This document shows positions 12,922 through 25,470 of a stretch of DNA of 64,000 nucleotides, one piece after another. Every line of letters begins with the position of its first letter. Positions within the stretch are counted from its first letter, which is position 1. Origin of the DNA: Danio rerio (Eukaryota > Chordata > Actinopteri > Cypriniformes > Danionidae); assembly GCF_049306965.1 (NCBI RefSeq), contig NC_133180.1, positions 24,389,001-24,453,000 on the forward strand, read 5' to 3'. A program made the position numbers and the translations under genes. The notes beneath the pieces are model-generated. The model worked only from the letters and a program-made list of their open reading frames with translations. It did not search any database and was not told the origin of the DNA.

Positions 12922-15900
12922 CTAATAAACACAATGACAGATAACATGGTTAGTCAGTTGATTTATCTTTACCTTTTACTACACTATAGAGGAGGATAAC
13001 TGAAATCAGTAACGAGGCCAGAAATTGTAGACCATTGATAAAATAAAGTAGATAGCACAGCAGCGCCTACTTTCAAACTTATTCTGTTTAATTCCATCAC
13101 AATTGTGTCACTATGTCTTTTCCTTATTTAAAAACTGTTTTCGACTTCTGGCAATTTATGAATTACAAAATAGATTGCTTTGATTAAAATGTAGCGATGT
13201 CATATGACCAGATGAGTTTATATACTTTCTGCTTGCACATCAATGTAAGCACACAGATGTAAGTGGAACATTTTGAATGGTTATTTGGCTGTTTTTCTAA
13301 ACACATTATTCAACTGTTCTCTCCAAAATTTAAATGATGTCATTGATTACTCACCCTCACGTTTTTCAAACTCCCTGAACCCTTTGTTCATCTTTAAAAC
13401 ACAAATTAGGATATTTTAGGTGGAATCTTTTTAAGTGAGTTCTTCTCCTTTGTGTCTGTATAAGGCACACATTCACAAGACTATTATGAGTGTGTCATGA
13501 TCGGTTGTTTGCTGATGTATTACCTCAAATTTACCAGTTATTTATTTCGAACTGAATAAGCCTTGGTGACACGGTGGCTCAGTGGTTAGCACTGTCGTTT
13601 CACAGCGAGGTCACTGGTTCGAACACCACTTGGGTCAGTTGGCATTTCTGTGTGGAGTTTGCATGTTCTCCTCATGTTTGTGTGGGTTTCCTCCAGGGGC
13701 TCCGGTTTCCCCCACAATCCAAAGACATAAAACATATGCATAATCCTCTGCATAAAACATATGCTGGGTAAGTCGGCGGTTTATTCTGCTGTGGCGACAC
13801 CTGATGAATAAAGGGACTAAGCTGAAAAGAAAATGAATGACTGAATGAGAATAAGCCATGAGTGAGCATCTGGAGGGTCTACATTACTGCACAGTGCTCC
13901 TGAACTAGCACAATATACTGATACTGAGGAGAAGAAACTAGTAATTAATAACATCATTTTTGGTTTTGCGAGAACTAAACCTTTAAAAACTATTGCAATT
14001 CAATTCTGACTATGCTGTTTCCCTGAACAACCTTATTTAACCAACATAATTTAGCTCTAAAGTAAAACGCTTATTCTCAAATTGCAGGAGGAAATTGGAT
14101 TAAGCAGGTCAACTATCATTTCACTGGACATAAGATAAAAGTACACATGCAAATTTAGTAGACAGCTAAAATGGCATTATCTGATTTTAGCTGAAGAGTC
14201 ATTTCAGCCAGAGACCAATAAATACTAAAACATACACATGTAGCTATTGTGTTTAGCTTCCCCAAGAATTAGTTAACCATAGTGGGCCACATTTCCGGAG
14301 ATGTTCTTGATTAAAACAAGTCCAAATTTCACATAAAATGGTATGCAGATCTTGAAATAATCATCCTAGAGTGGCATTATTGCTGCTTTGTTAAAGCTAT
14401 TCTCCTATTCCTAAACCACTTGATGGTTTACATAATTACGAAGCATCTTCTGTTAAAAAGTATCTGCATTTTAAAAAACTTGGTACAATGAGTTCACGCT
14501 CTTCTCCTCACAGTTCAAACAGTATATTAAAAGGGAACTTAGAATTTTAATAATGGCTTGCCATATTTTGAGAAAAATAATGATTAAAAATTATTTAATG
14601 AAAAACTTATTGGAAAGTCTGATAAACCTTAAAGATATAGCAACAAAATCTAATGCATCTAAATACAGCTTTTGGCCAAATTTGGGGCTTGTATAATTTT
14701 TTTATATGCTCGGATTATAAAAATGTAATATTTAACACTTTTTATTTAAAAAACAATAAGTCTTATAGGCATGAGGAGATATAGCAACAATCTTAAATGT
14801 AGAAGGCACATTTTGACCACATTTGGGCCTTGTGGCATGAACGGCCTAGGAGGAGATACGTTTGTTTTCAAGGACAGAGTAGTATAACAGTATGTTGGCT
14901 TTCTCAAGCCAACATAATAACTCAAGCCCAAAAATGTATGATGTATGTAGACTATTCAGTGTCATTTTACATTTTATTATTCAATTTCTGTATCTTAAGA
15001 CCATTAGAATACCAGAAAAAATAACATTAAGCACAGCTTGATTTAATTTGTATTCAATTTTACATATCTGTACTTTGATTGTCAGTACATTTTGCTATCT
15101 GTAATTTGTTAAATATATTTATACAGATGCACTTTACTAAAAATGATTAGTACTATTATTCTTTAATAAAAAAATATTTTTCAACAGAACTATTAAATTC
15201 ATTTGGTGAAATTATTTTTATATTGCAAAATATATTGCAGATAAGCAAATATCTTTTCCCTTCATTAGCGTGGAGCTCTACACTTTTCAACCCTATATTA
15301 AAACAATATTGTGTCTTATCTGATTGGGTGGGTCAATGATCAGTGTGGGTGAGCAAGTGCCACCTTGGTTCTTACACAGCCTTGCCACTAAGCCACACAG
15401 AAGTATAACGAGGAGCTTACTTTCCCAAAGCGAAGACAGTGGTGGCAATGGTGATGTTATGTTGCTTGTAGATAGAATCAATCAGCGTGGGGTTAAAGGT
15501 TCCCTCCCAAATGATAGGGGCTAGCCATGGTGATAAAGAAACAACATCTGCCCGACTGTATCAAACACAAACATATAAATTATTACATAGCGCTGTACTC
15601 CCTTTACAAAAAAAAAAATAGCAGTTAACTAAAGTAAAACTGCAAAACAACAGCAGCATATAGAAGAATAGCTGCAGTCAAATTAAGAACAATTGCAAAA
15701 TTGCAATACAATGAAGTATAAACACAGTTCAAATACAGTACAATAAAGTTCAATAGCAGTATACGTTGCACTAAACTGGAGTAAAAAAAAGTAATCTCCG
15801 TATTTACTGCACATGTGCTGCTGTAGTCTAATACAGGGGTTTTGCTGTATGCACTGTTACCGTGCCCCACCAGGGGAACACCAGCACCTATCAAATGGGG

Positions 15901-18900
15901 CACAAGGCATTGAGGCGTGCACTTGAGTAAATTATGAAGATTTTTATGCGTTCTCTAGAAGGAATAATATAATTAATGTTAGCTCCACAGCTAACTATAA
16001 TTAGTAAATGCATTCCAGTAAAATATATACAAATAAAATGGAGCAGTTGCTTTTTAAAATGAATGACACTTTAAAATGAAAGTGAATGAATGAAAGTCAA
16101 ACCGGTGAGGGGTCTGACAAAAAAGTGCCCCTCTGAATCAAATCAGCAGGATGCCCTTCTGGATCTTTCACTTACTATGAAGACTACTGACTACGCTTAC
16201 ATGGACATCTGTAACAGTTATTTGCCTAAATCTGAATAAGACAATATTAATTACCTAAAGTGTTTTTTTAAATGTTGCGTCACCAGGCTATTCACGTTTC
16301 CTGCAGTCTTATGTATTTTTTTGTGTTTCATCTTCAATTTCATGACTTTAACTGCAGTTCGACAGTTTAACTTTCACTCATGAACATTTCATTCATACCC
16401 CTGTGACAAACTGGGGTATTTGACGCGAATATGAAGGGATGGTGGAAGAGTTGTTTTTATTGATACCGCATGTCGAATGGAAAAAAAAAACGTATGCATT
16501 CTTATGCGTTTACTTCAATAATGCCGCATACTCCACATGTCTTAATTCTATTTCTGTTTAGTTCAGTTATGATTTTGGTCGGATTGAGGTAATCAAAAAT
16601 TTTAAATGGTAGACTCTTAATCAGAGTATTGTCTTATTTATATTAAAATCATATTAAAGTATTGTTGCCCATGTAAACATACTCAACCACACTGTCAGGG
16701 CTCTGCGAACTTGGCTTTGCGAAGCAGCATTTTCTGTATGTACGTACATTAAAAGCAAGTATGCTATGGCTCACGCTTATTGGCAGTGGAAGATGATTTA
16801 CGGTTAGTCGTGTCAGGAATCTGACCACAGATTAGCATGTTGTCCTCGCAGAAACGGGCTCAACCATCACTCTGAATCAGGTAAGGTATTTATGTTTCAA
16901 TGTAATTAATGCTACGCACTTTAAACGCAGCAAGTAATATGTGAATTTTGTTTGCGCATGCATTTTCATTTTGGCTCGAGGGAGGAGTGCCTCTGGAGGC
17001 ACGAGGGAAATTGGACAAACTTGGGGCGCCGTGTGTCCTAAAAGTTTGAAAACCCCTGGTCTAATATGCCAAAGGTATGGTAATAACTGCACTGCACTTG
17101 TGTTCCAAGGGGTTTGTTCTTCAACATCTTCCAAGAACATTTTGTACTTTTTTAGGGATGTTCTTTTGGATTTAAGTAATTTTCTATTTAGAATTTTAGG
17201 AGTTTATTTGCAAAAACGAATAATAAAAAATAACTGCAGTTAAATGAACACTACAACAGCAACTGTAATGCAATAAAGTTCAACAGCAGTAAAACCTGCA
17301 GTACAACTAAAGCAACATTAAATAAACTGAGCAGGCCTTACAAACAATTACTGCAGTTTTTAAGGGAATAATTAAATTTTAGTTAACTTCTGAAAAGTGC
17401 ATTTTTTGGACACTTTGCACTTTTCAGATGTTTTCCTTTAAAAAAACTGCAGTAATTTTTTTATAAGGGTCATTCTGTTTGTAGGTGGAAATGGGCAAAA
17501 GGTTAATGCTAAAACATAATACTCACCCTGCTAGCAAACTGGGCTGTTTGTACTGAAACCTGTAACACATTTGAATTAGCAGAAAGAAAAACAGGCTAGG
17601 TTGTGAACCGAGGTGTGTGAAATGAAAAGATTGGTAAATCTTTATTCCCCTCTCATTGGTAACCTGAGAACCATGAAAACTATCATGAACCAAGAATGTT
17701 TTTATTGTTTGTGGCTTAATGATACAAAAGTTTAAGGGGTGGTATAGTGTTTCATGTTTGTGGCTGCTTTACAAAACACACACTTGATTGCTGCTATAGT
17801 GACTAATTAAAACATACCTTGTTTGAACCCATACATCAAAATTTCTCTGGCCCAGCTCTGGCCCACACAATCAACTTTTGCTTGGGCCAAATGCCGCAGT
17901 TACATGACTGGACCAAGTCTGGCTTCCAGACAAGAGCCAAACATGAACTATATCTGGGTCTCAGCCAAGTTAATAAAGCAAATCTGTGCCTGAACTGGGC
18001 CAGTTAGGACCCATGTTTGGACATTGTCTGGAAGCCACTCAGGACTGCAATGAAATTGCTAAAATTATGAAGCATTGTGGGTTAATAATAATAATGTTAG
18101 CAATGGTTAATAATAATAATAGAGTTTGTAAAAGAACAGTTTAGTTAATAAAATATATGTAATGTAGATTGAATTCAGTTATTTTTGGAACATACAGGAA
18201 ACACAGATTAATAATTCAAACAATTATATCTTGATTGCTTCCTGGATTAAAATGAAGGCAAAATGCAAACAGGAAGATGGAAATGACTTTTTTTGTATTA
18301 AAATATTTCATTCATTCATTCTTTTTCCTTCGGATCAGTCCCTTTTTTATCAGGGGTCACCACAGCGCAATAAATCGCAAAAAAATTTCTTTACACAAAA
18401 AATATTTAAATGTATTTTAAATATGGGTCAAGATTGGCCAAACTTGGGAGATCTGGGCCAGAATTCTTTGCTACCTGGTAAATGTACTCAAAAAGCTTGA
18501 TTCAATTAAGTTTATGGGGTTCAGGCACTCCCAGAAAGTAATGAACAGATTAAGTATGAAAGTTAGATCTTACAAGCAAATTTAGCTACATTTTAAAATT
18601 AGTTTGTTCTTAAAAAAAGTTGCAGCCCTTTTATTTTTAAATAAAAACTAAAAACAAAGATCAATCTAAAATAAAAATAAAACAAAATAAAAATATGGCA
18701 GAAAAAATCTACCTGAAACTGATTACCAGAAATAGAATTTCAACAGGGTTTCTAACCACATGAATGTAGCTTGAAACAGAAACAAATTATATTTCATTTT
18801 TTTGACATCCTCTCTACTGTATCTAAATATAACCAGATTCCAACTGTGTTTAAAACACAGTTAAAAAAAATCTTTTACCCAAACAGCTTGAGGAAAAAAG

Positions 18901-20788
18901 TATACTGAGTATACGTGCATATAGCAAGAACTATATCAACTTCATCTGCAGTAAAGACAGCTACACGAAGCAATAGACTCTGTTTAAAGTCCCATTTTCT
19001 TGGTTCAAGCAGAAACCTGGATGATCTGAAAGGTTTTGTTTTTAAATGTCTGATGTCTCAGCTTGAATGCAGACAACAAAAAACAGCTGTAGTCACAGTC
19101 CAACCATATCTGTAGTAAATATACAGCTGACTGGGTGAGCTCTCTATGGGGATTTCTGTGTAGGCGGAAGTAATGATACACTGCATGGAATGAAACCGGA
19201 CACCACGTGACCTCATGTGAAAAGGGTCTATTGTCCACTTTTATATACCCAAGTGCTTAAACACAAATTAGCAAAATGCCATAGACACACAGCTATAACT
19301 TCACTTTAAATGTGGGCATTACTCTTTACAATGTGTACATGATGAATAATTTGACTGTTTTACTCTATATGAAATAACAAAACATTTTAGCAAGTGCAAT
19401 GGTTGTCATTTTGACTCGGTATCTATCCGATTGTAGGCTAAACATTCATTCATTTATTTTCTTGTCGGCTTAGTCCCTTTATTAATCCGGGGTCACCACA
19501 GCGCAATGAACCGCTAACTTATCCAGCAAGTTTTTATGCAGCAGATGCCCTTCCAGCTACAACCCATCGATGGGAAACATCCACACACACATTCACATAC
19601 ACACTCATACACTACGGACAATTTAGGCTACCCAATTCACCTGTACCGCATGTCTTTGGACTGTGGGGGAAACCGGAGCACCCGGAGGAAACCCACGCGA
19701 AGGCAGGGAGAACATGCAAACTCCACACAGAAATGCCAACTGAGCCGAGGTTCGAACCAGCGACCTTCTTGCTGTAAGGCGACAGCACTACCTAGTGCCC
19801 CATTGCCTCGCTTAGGCTAAACATAATCATTTTAAATAAAGTAATACTTACCCTGGAGATGTTTTTAAACTTCTCTGGCTTTCAAGGGTATTTGGTTTTG
19901 CCACGGATCTGAAAATTCAAACTCTTACTCAGTTGAATTATGATTATATAGGGTGCGTACAAGTATTTGCTAAAGTATTCTAATATTTGTGCATTAGTTT
20001 CTTGTGTGTTGAAATGAGAATAATATGTAACTGCATGACTTACGTTGCAAAAACCTGTTCTATGAGCTCTTGACTGCAGCTTAAAACAGTAAAATGAAAA
20101 CTTTTGATCAGCTAACATGCAAACTTTCTGTATGTCTGAACCAGTTTTTTTTTTGTAGTGGGTGTGTACAAAACTCACCTTCTCACGTTTGTGCTCAGGT
20201 AAATGAGCCTGTGAAGAAAGACGTAAAAGACATAAAAGATTTTTTATAAAGATGTGTGTCTGTTCTGAACAAAAGTTTATCAAGTACACATGAAGCAAAT
20301 AGTAATGACAAGGATGATAAAATATGATCCTTTCGGGCAATGAAAATACGTAATTCTTTTTAGCACAAAAAAAGGTCACACCCCAGGAAAAATGCCACAA
20401 CTTCAAAACCCAAACAAATGTTATTTATCTTTCATTCACAATTTTTTATTGCACTGTCAAGCAAGAACTCCATATATATATAGTTGAAGTCAGAATTATT
20501 ACCAGTTGAAGTCAGAAGTATTAGCCCCCCTTTGATTTTTTAAATATTTCCCTAATGATGTTTAACAGAGCAAGCACATTTTCAAAATATGTCGAATAAT
20601 TTTTTTTCTTCTGGAGAAAGTCTTACTTGTTTTACTTCGACTAGAATAAAAGCAGTTTTAATAAAATAAAAAAAAAAAAAACATTTTAAGGTCAAAACTA
20701 CTATAGTTTACTAGTTTACTACTAGTTTAACTACTAGTTTATACATGTAAATGTGTCCTGAAAACATCTAGTAAAATATTTTTATTGT

Positions 20789-20884
<96 letters not shown>

Positions 20885-21264
20885 ATATATAGTTTTTAAA
20901 TATTTTACATAAGTAAAAAGATTTTACAACTTAAGTTCCTGTCTAATCTTAAATATTACAATATATATTATATAGTTATTGTTTATAAGTATGAATAATA
21001 ATGATTTTGTAATGATTGGGAATTGGTCTGTAATGTATGTATCTTTTAAAAGAAAATTACTTTGCAGCAGAAAAAACACTTAATAGACAATTTATTTAAA
21101 AGTTTGCATTAGTACTTCCTTAATATTTATCAAATCAATTCACAAACCAAATCCAGAACATCTGTGAACATCAAATATTGCTGAAAATATGTTATTACTT
21201 ACCCACTCAATGCCATCCCAAAAAACAGAAGAATGATGAAAATAAAATTTGCCCGCAGTGGCAT
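12231..21264 (-). CDS. Gene A: GT6 family glycosyltransferase (ABO/GBGT1/alpha3GalT-like), intact
   Basis: Predicted type II Golgi enzyme transferring GalNAc or Gal in alpha-1,3 linkage from a UDP-sugar. Exons in transcript order: 21203..21264, 20179..20208, 20044..20073 (likely), 19852..19908, 17527..17559, 15421..15555, 12231..12921. The sum is 1038 bp, 345 residues. Residues 1-25 are tail plus signal anchor (MPLRANFIFIILLFFGMALS), then a stem, then the catalytic domain from about residue 70. Visible family hallmarks: WLAPIIWEGTFN, the N-glycosylation sequon NIT, RWQDISMGRM, the metal and nucleotide-binding DVD at about 202-204 (CLDVDTKFYGRWG), and WHEESHLNKYF at about 291. The donor-selecting triplet is TAA (257-259, DYYYTAAAFGG), unlike GGA in the other copies here. 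All introns share one phase. The true substrate is unknown. Confidence 0.9.
13564..13855 (+). mobile_element. DANA SINE, plus orientation (gene A last intron)
   Basis: It starts ggtgacacggtggctcagtg with A-box and B-box like tRNA promoter words (gtggctcagtggtta, ggtcactggttcgaac) and ends with the DANA tail ggactaagctgaaaagaaaa and tgaatgac repeats. Confidence 0.85.
14540..14930. repeat. Dispersed repeat related to 48590..48960
   Basis: Bases 14545..14700 match 48808..48960 directly (ggcttgccatattttgagaa, then agatatagcaacaaaatcta). Bases 14760..14920 match 48660..48760 in inverted orientation (gcaacaatctt, tggctttctcaagccaaca). The superfamily was not identified. Confidence 0.6.
15421..15555 (-). 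CDS. Gene A exon 6 (start of catalytic domain)
   Basis: 135 bp, the same length as exon 6 of human ABO. It encodes RADVVSLSPWLAPIIWEGTF and continues to the sequon NIT and FALGK. The acceptor is gatacag and the donor gtaagctc. Confidence 0.9.
16185..16690 (-). mobile_element. MITE-like dispersed repeat, copy 2 (inverted relative to 4100..4805)
   Basis: It opens cttacatggacatctg and closes with gcccatgtaaacatactc. Inner words for aatctgaataagacaat and aatcagagtattgtcttatt match copy 1 read on the other strand. Confidence 0.6.
17347..17456. repeat. 110-bp palindromic repeat
   Basis: The left arm attactgcagtttttaaggg pairs with the right arm ccctt-like cctttaaaaaaactgcagta plus at. An inner pair ctgaaaagtgca / tgcacttttcag flanks a short loop (ttttttggacacttt). 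It lies just downstream of gene A exon 5. Confidence 0.7.
17527..17559 (-). CDS. Gene A exon 5
   Basis: 33 bp between gttacag and gtgagtat, encoding FQYKQPSLLA. It matches FIYKQPSVV in gene D and LSYNQSSVV in gene B. Confidence 0.85.
17825..18010 (+). repeat. Dispersed repeat with recurring ctggccca / tgggcca words
   Basis: Low-order repetition of gggcca and ctggcc words, with an apparent relative at 18424..18466. It is non-coding, although a 62-codon open frame happens to cross it. Confidence 0.4.
18308..18375 (-). mobile_element. DANA SINE 3'-tail fragment
   Basis: cattcattcatt followed by the reversed DANA tail (cagtcccttttttatca, gggtcaccacagcgcaat). Only the 3' end is present. Confidence 0.6.
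19443..19815 (-). mobile_element. DANA SINE, near full length, minus orientation
   Basis: It starts with the reversed tail (attcatttattttcttgtcg, gcttagtccctttattaatc) and ends in the reversed tRNA-like head (cgaaccagcgaccttcttgc then gcgac, cagcactacc). It lies 37 bp from gene A exon 4. Confidence 0.9.
19852..19908 (-). CDS. Gene A exon 4 (stem)
   Basis: 57 bp between ttttcag and gtaagtat, encoding SVAKPNTLESQRSLKTSP. It lies just beyond a DANA insertion. Confidence 0.8.
20044..20073 (-). CDS. Gene A candidate exon 3 (stem micro-exon)
   Basis: 30 bp between gctgcag and gtaagtc, open in the correct phase (QELIEQVFA). It sits where gene B has its 27-bp exon 3. Residues are not conserved between the two, so support is splice-site and phase only. 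Skipping it keeps the frame and gives a 335-residue protein. Confidence 0.5.
20179..20208 (-). CDS. Gene A exon 2 (stem)
   Basis: 30 bp between cttcacag and gtgagttt, encoding LIYLSTNVR. It corresponds to the LIYLGYT exon of gene B. Confidence 0.8.
20482..20780 (+). mobile_element. Truncated Tc1/mariner-type MITE
   Basis: The start word agttgaagtcagaattatta is doubled, then follows gcccccctttgat and the internal words of the complete copies at 26772..27538 and 44308..44735. Its right end has been replaced by the adjoining TA repeat. Confidence 0.75.
20793..20890 (+). repeat. (AT)n microsatellite
   Basis: About 49 dinucleotide units with one catg interruption, attached to a MITE fragment, in gene A intron 1. 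Confidence 0.95.
21203..21264 (-). CDS. Gene A exon 1 (signal anchor)
   Basis: 62 bp from ATG to GG|gtaagt. It encodes MPLRANFIFIILLFFGMALS plus a split glycine codon. Bases just before the ATG (ttaaaacaggaata) could be a splice acceptor, so an upstream non-coding exon is possible. Confidence 0.85.
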
Positions 21265-22129
21265 TATTCCTGTTTTAATTTGTGTCCACACTAATGTTAA
21301 GCTTACTAAAAGGCAAGCAAGAGGAATTAGCAGGAGATGTTGAGATCAAGGAAGGAGGGGTGTGTTTCTATGGTGAGTGGGATATTCCAGAGTCATATTG
21401 ACACAGAAGGGTGGAGCTATGGGGAAGAAAACTCAAATTTTTATAATGATGCCAAATGCCCATTGAATAATAAGAATGCCAAAATGCAGGTTCAGAGCTG
21501 TAATGCCCAGATTGATTTGCTCTAAACTATAATGGACAGATCTATTTGAAAACGGAAAATATAAATCTAGTGCACACTCATTATAAACTTTAAAGGTTTA
21601 GTTCAAGTAGTTTTTAAAGCCCTGAGACCTTTGTGTGTTAGCACAAATTAAGATATTTTAGATGAAATCTAAGAGCTCTCTCATTCAGGTTCCAGACTCA
21701 TTCAAAAACACAAAAATCAAATCTCAATATTTTCCAGGTCTGAGAATATTTTTGTGGGGACGTAAAACAAAAATAAGGACTTTATTCAAAAGTTTGGTCT
21801 GTTTTGAGGATGTTTTTAAAGTTATTGTTCTTACATGCGAATGAGCTTTCAGATTACATCTAAAATATTTTAAGTTATCTTCTGATGAAGAACGAAGCAC
21901 ATTGGATGTAATAAACTAAGGTAGACTGAATAAAGCTAGATAAAAGTGTTAAGACTTTTTAAAGTTAATTTACACTGTCCTTGGAAATAAAACATACCTT
22001 GTGAAATTCTAACCTCAGCTCAAATACCAATGATAAAAGCAGAGAGGTCATACAATAGCAATACAATACAATAATGAATGAATTGAACTGAACACTAAAC
22101 CAGTCACACTTGAAATGGAATTCAAATTT

Positions 22130-22285
22130 CTGGATTTAAACACCGGTACACCCAGTGGTTCAGCTCCAACCCTGATCAAATGCACCTGAAGCAATTAATT
22201 AGGACCTGAAGCAGCACTTGATAATAAAAGACAGGTGTGTTTTGGTCAGGATTGCAAATCTACAGGAAGGTGTAGCTCTCCAAAA
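22130..22285 (+). repeat. Dispersed zebrafish-type repeat fragment
   Basis: Contains gttcagctccaaccctgatc, caaatgcacctgaagca and gacaggtgtgtttt, word patterns I associate with a common non-coding zebrafish repeat. No ends were defined. Confidence 0.45.
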
Positions 22286-22837
22286 ATAGCGATATGACCC
22301 CTGTTTAGGTGGATTTAAACAGATTCAGTTTAGGGCAGCTCCATTGACTCCAGCCAAGCAAACCAAAGACAGCAACGGCAAGGAACCACAAATCCAACAG
22401 TTGAAAGTGGAGAACAAACCTTGGGATTTGTTTAGTCTGTTGAGCTCATTTTTTTCATGTGAAAGTGCAATTATTTTTGCAATTGTTTTAGAACTTCAGA
22501 TTCAGCTGCCTATGGAAGAAATTACTAGAATAATAAACTGCTGAAAACGGTCAAACTACTTGCTCTACAAACAAGTTTTTGCATGACTATACGGACAAAG
22601 CACAATAAAGTAATGAGATAATATCAGTTTTCAACATCAAGCAGCAGAACAAGCTGTTTTTAACATCGAAAAATAAATGGAAGTGAATAAGACCGGAAGT
22701 CTCGAGCCAAAATGATTCAGTAAATGAAGAATAAGGTGAGTAGCCTTTCTGAATATTTAACTAGGAACTAAATAAGAGAAAAAAACGAAAATTCTAAACA
22801 AAAAATAGGAAGATTTGAAATTTGATAAAACAAATGG

Positions 22838-24669
22838 AATATTCTGTATCATCAGAAAAGGTTGGGACAGTATGGAAAGCACAAATAAAAAAAGAAAGTG
22901 ATTTCCAAATTTACTTTGACTTGTATTTCATTGCAGACAATATGATCAAAAATATTTTATGTTTTGTCTGGTCAACTTCATTCCGAAAAACATTCCAAAA
23001 AAAGTCAGGACAGGAGCAGTTTAGGGCTTGTAATCAGGTAAATTGGTTTAATTTTAATGCTGTGATTTTAAACAGGTGATGTCAACAGGTGATTATACTA
23101 TGATTTGGTACAAAAGCAGCATCCAAGAAAGGTCTAGTTCTTTAGGAGCAAAAATGGGCAGTGGATTGCCAGTTTGCCAACAAATACATGAGAAAATGAT
23201 TGAAATGTTTAAAAATAATGTTCCTCAATGAAAGATAGAAAGTCAATTGGAATATTTTAATTTCAACAGTACATAACATTAATAAAAGATTCAAGTAATC
23301 TGGAGGAATTTGAATGTGTTAAGGACAAGGGCGCAAGACTAAGCTAAACTACAGTGATCTTCGATCCCTCAGACGCCACTTCACCAAGAATTGTCATCCA
23401 TGTACAAGCGACATCACTACATAGGCTGCTTTGGCAAACCTTTGTCAATTACAACAAATCATAGTTACATCCACAAATGCCAGAAAAAATTGTACTGTGC
23501 CAAAATGAAGCCCTATGTTAACAGTGTCCAGAAGTGCCGTCAACTTCTTTGGGCTCTGAGGCATCTGGGATGGACCATCACACAGTAGAAATGTGTACTG
23601 TGGTCAGTATTTTAGGTATGTTTAGGGAAATTTTTATAGCGTGTGCTCCAAACCAAAGAAAAAAAGGATCATCCAGACTGTTGCCAGCAACAAGTCCACA
23701 AGCCCGGGTCATTCATGGTATGGTTGTGTCAGTGCCCTTGGCAAAGGTAACTTCTGTGATGGCACCATGAATGCTGAAGATTTTGGAGCGCAATATGCTG
23801 CCTTCTTTTCCAGGGAGCCCCATGTATATTTCAATTCAATTTAATTCAGGTTTATTTGTGTTGCACTCTTTACAATAATTATTGTTTCAAAGCAGCTTTA
23901 CAAAAGGTGCATATTTTTACATTACAATTAAAACAACCTAAAGTTACAATTAAATATAAGTTATTATATATATAAACATAGTAAACCTGCAGTTTTACAG
24001 TATATACAGTGGGTGATGTCTGTGTGTGCATGTTTACTTAAGTGTATCTGTCAATTAAATGTATGTCTTGTGGTTAAAGTCCTCGATGGTTGGCATTGTC
24101 TCTTCATCTCTCTGTATGTGTCGTCCTTGAACATTTCAAGAAGAGAATGCAAAACATTCTGCACATAATACAAAGTTTTGAATGCAGAGGAAGAGGATAC
24201 AAGTACTTAACTGGCCTGCATGCAGTCCTAAACTGTCTCCAATAGAGAATGTATGGTGCATTATGTAGCGCAATATGCAACAACAAAGACTCTGTACTGT
24301 TGGGCACTTTAAGACTTGTTTGCTGGAAGAATGGGACAAAATTATACCTGAAATGCTTCATCCATTAGTGTCTTTAATCCCTATAGATTTTTTAAATATT
24401 ATGAAAAGAAATAGTAACCTTACAAAAAGGTAAGTGCTTTTCTGTTCCAACTTTTTTTAAATGTGTTGCAAGAATCAAAATTCTAATATATGTGTTTATT
24501 TAGAAAAAAAAAAGAATAAAAAATAAGAATAAAAAACCCTGAACAATAAAAAATCACGAATACGAACCCATTACATAATGTTTGTTGAATTGTCTGCAAT
24601 AAATAGAGTCAAAAGTCAAAGTAAAATTTCCAAAGTAAAAGTCCCAATTTTTTCTGATTCGGGGTTGTA
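22838..24669 (+). mobile_element. Tc1/mariner-like transposon, decayed, with a nested repeat
   Basis: Ends are inverted: atcagaaaaggttgggacag on the left and ccaattttttctgattcggg on the right. The interior keeps transposase pieces in several frames, for example SSMYKRHHYIGCFGKPLS and KKLYCAKMKPYVNSVQKCRQ, and near the right a reading that resembles the end of the catalytic domain. Removing the 305-bp insert at 23834..24138 leaves about 1.5 kb, normal for Tc1 elements. Many frame disruptions make it inactive. Confidence 0.8.
23834..24138 (+). repeat. Dispersed repeat inserted in the Tc1-like element
   Basis: It begins attcaatttaattcaggttt then atttgtgttgcactcttta, a common cyprinid repeat pattern. 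The six bases atttca lie just before it (23828..23833) and again at its end (24133..24138), consistent with a target-site duplication. Transposase sequence resumes directly after. Confidence 0.65.
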
Positions 24670-25470
24670 TATATTTTTTGGCTTTTTATAATAAACAAAT
24701 AAGAACTTTTGAATTGAACTAGAAGCTTTACTTATTTTTCGATAAAGAACTCAACTGTGATCATCAGCGTTATTGTTAAGTTTAACTGTGTAGAGCCCAC
24801 TGGTGATCTTTATGCGCACATGAAAATCATAAACATATGTGTGCATGGCATGTGATCTGCAATAGAGACATGTTAGAGACTCGTTTGGCTATGCGAGCTC
24901 ATAGATAAGTGTAAAAAATACAACCTAAGGCAAATATTTACATACCATTTAAGGCAAGTAACTCTTCAAAGGATTGGTGTTCAGTGCAGGAATTGACAAG
25001 TGTTTAGGTGCGTTTGACTCATGCAGAGCTGCGCAGACCAATGTGGCATGATTAAATCATTTGATTTTCCTTCCAATAAGGAATGAGGAGGGAGATGCGT
25101 TATAACTTATATTTATTTAAAAAATAATCTCTTTCCAAAATGTTTGGATCTCATTGCACTGTGAATGAGATCAAATGAAAATGAAAAAGGGCACCCACTT
25201 CTTCATTGCACTTTGTATTTATATATCTTTTTAGTTATTAATTCATCTAGTCTGTAATTAACTATAACTTCATCTTTATCTGGTCTCCTCTTCTTTAAGT
25301 GCTCATTGTTCCTTTGTGCTTCACACATATTCCCACACAGGGAGTTTTTCCATGCCACTGTTGCACTGTTATTGACACATGGGGATTTAAGCCTGACAAA
25401 CATAAACATGAGACAGCTTAAAGTCAAAAGAAAACAAATCACAGAATCATTTAGCAAGACATAATGAAAT

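Noticed and set aside
15625-15903. 92-codon minus-strand frame next to gene A exon 6
   Set aside because: Low-complexity intron sequence with no splice signals or family similarity.
19882-20406. 174-codon minus-strand open frame
   Set aside because: It spans gene A exons 4, 3 and 2 and their introns in the wrong frame; canonical splice sites and family similarity support the exon model instead.
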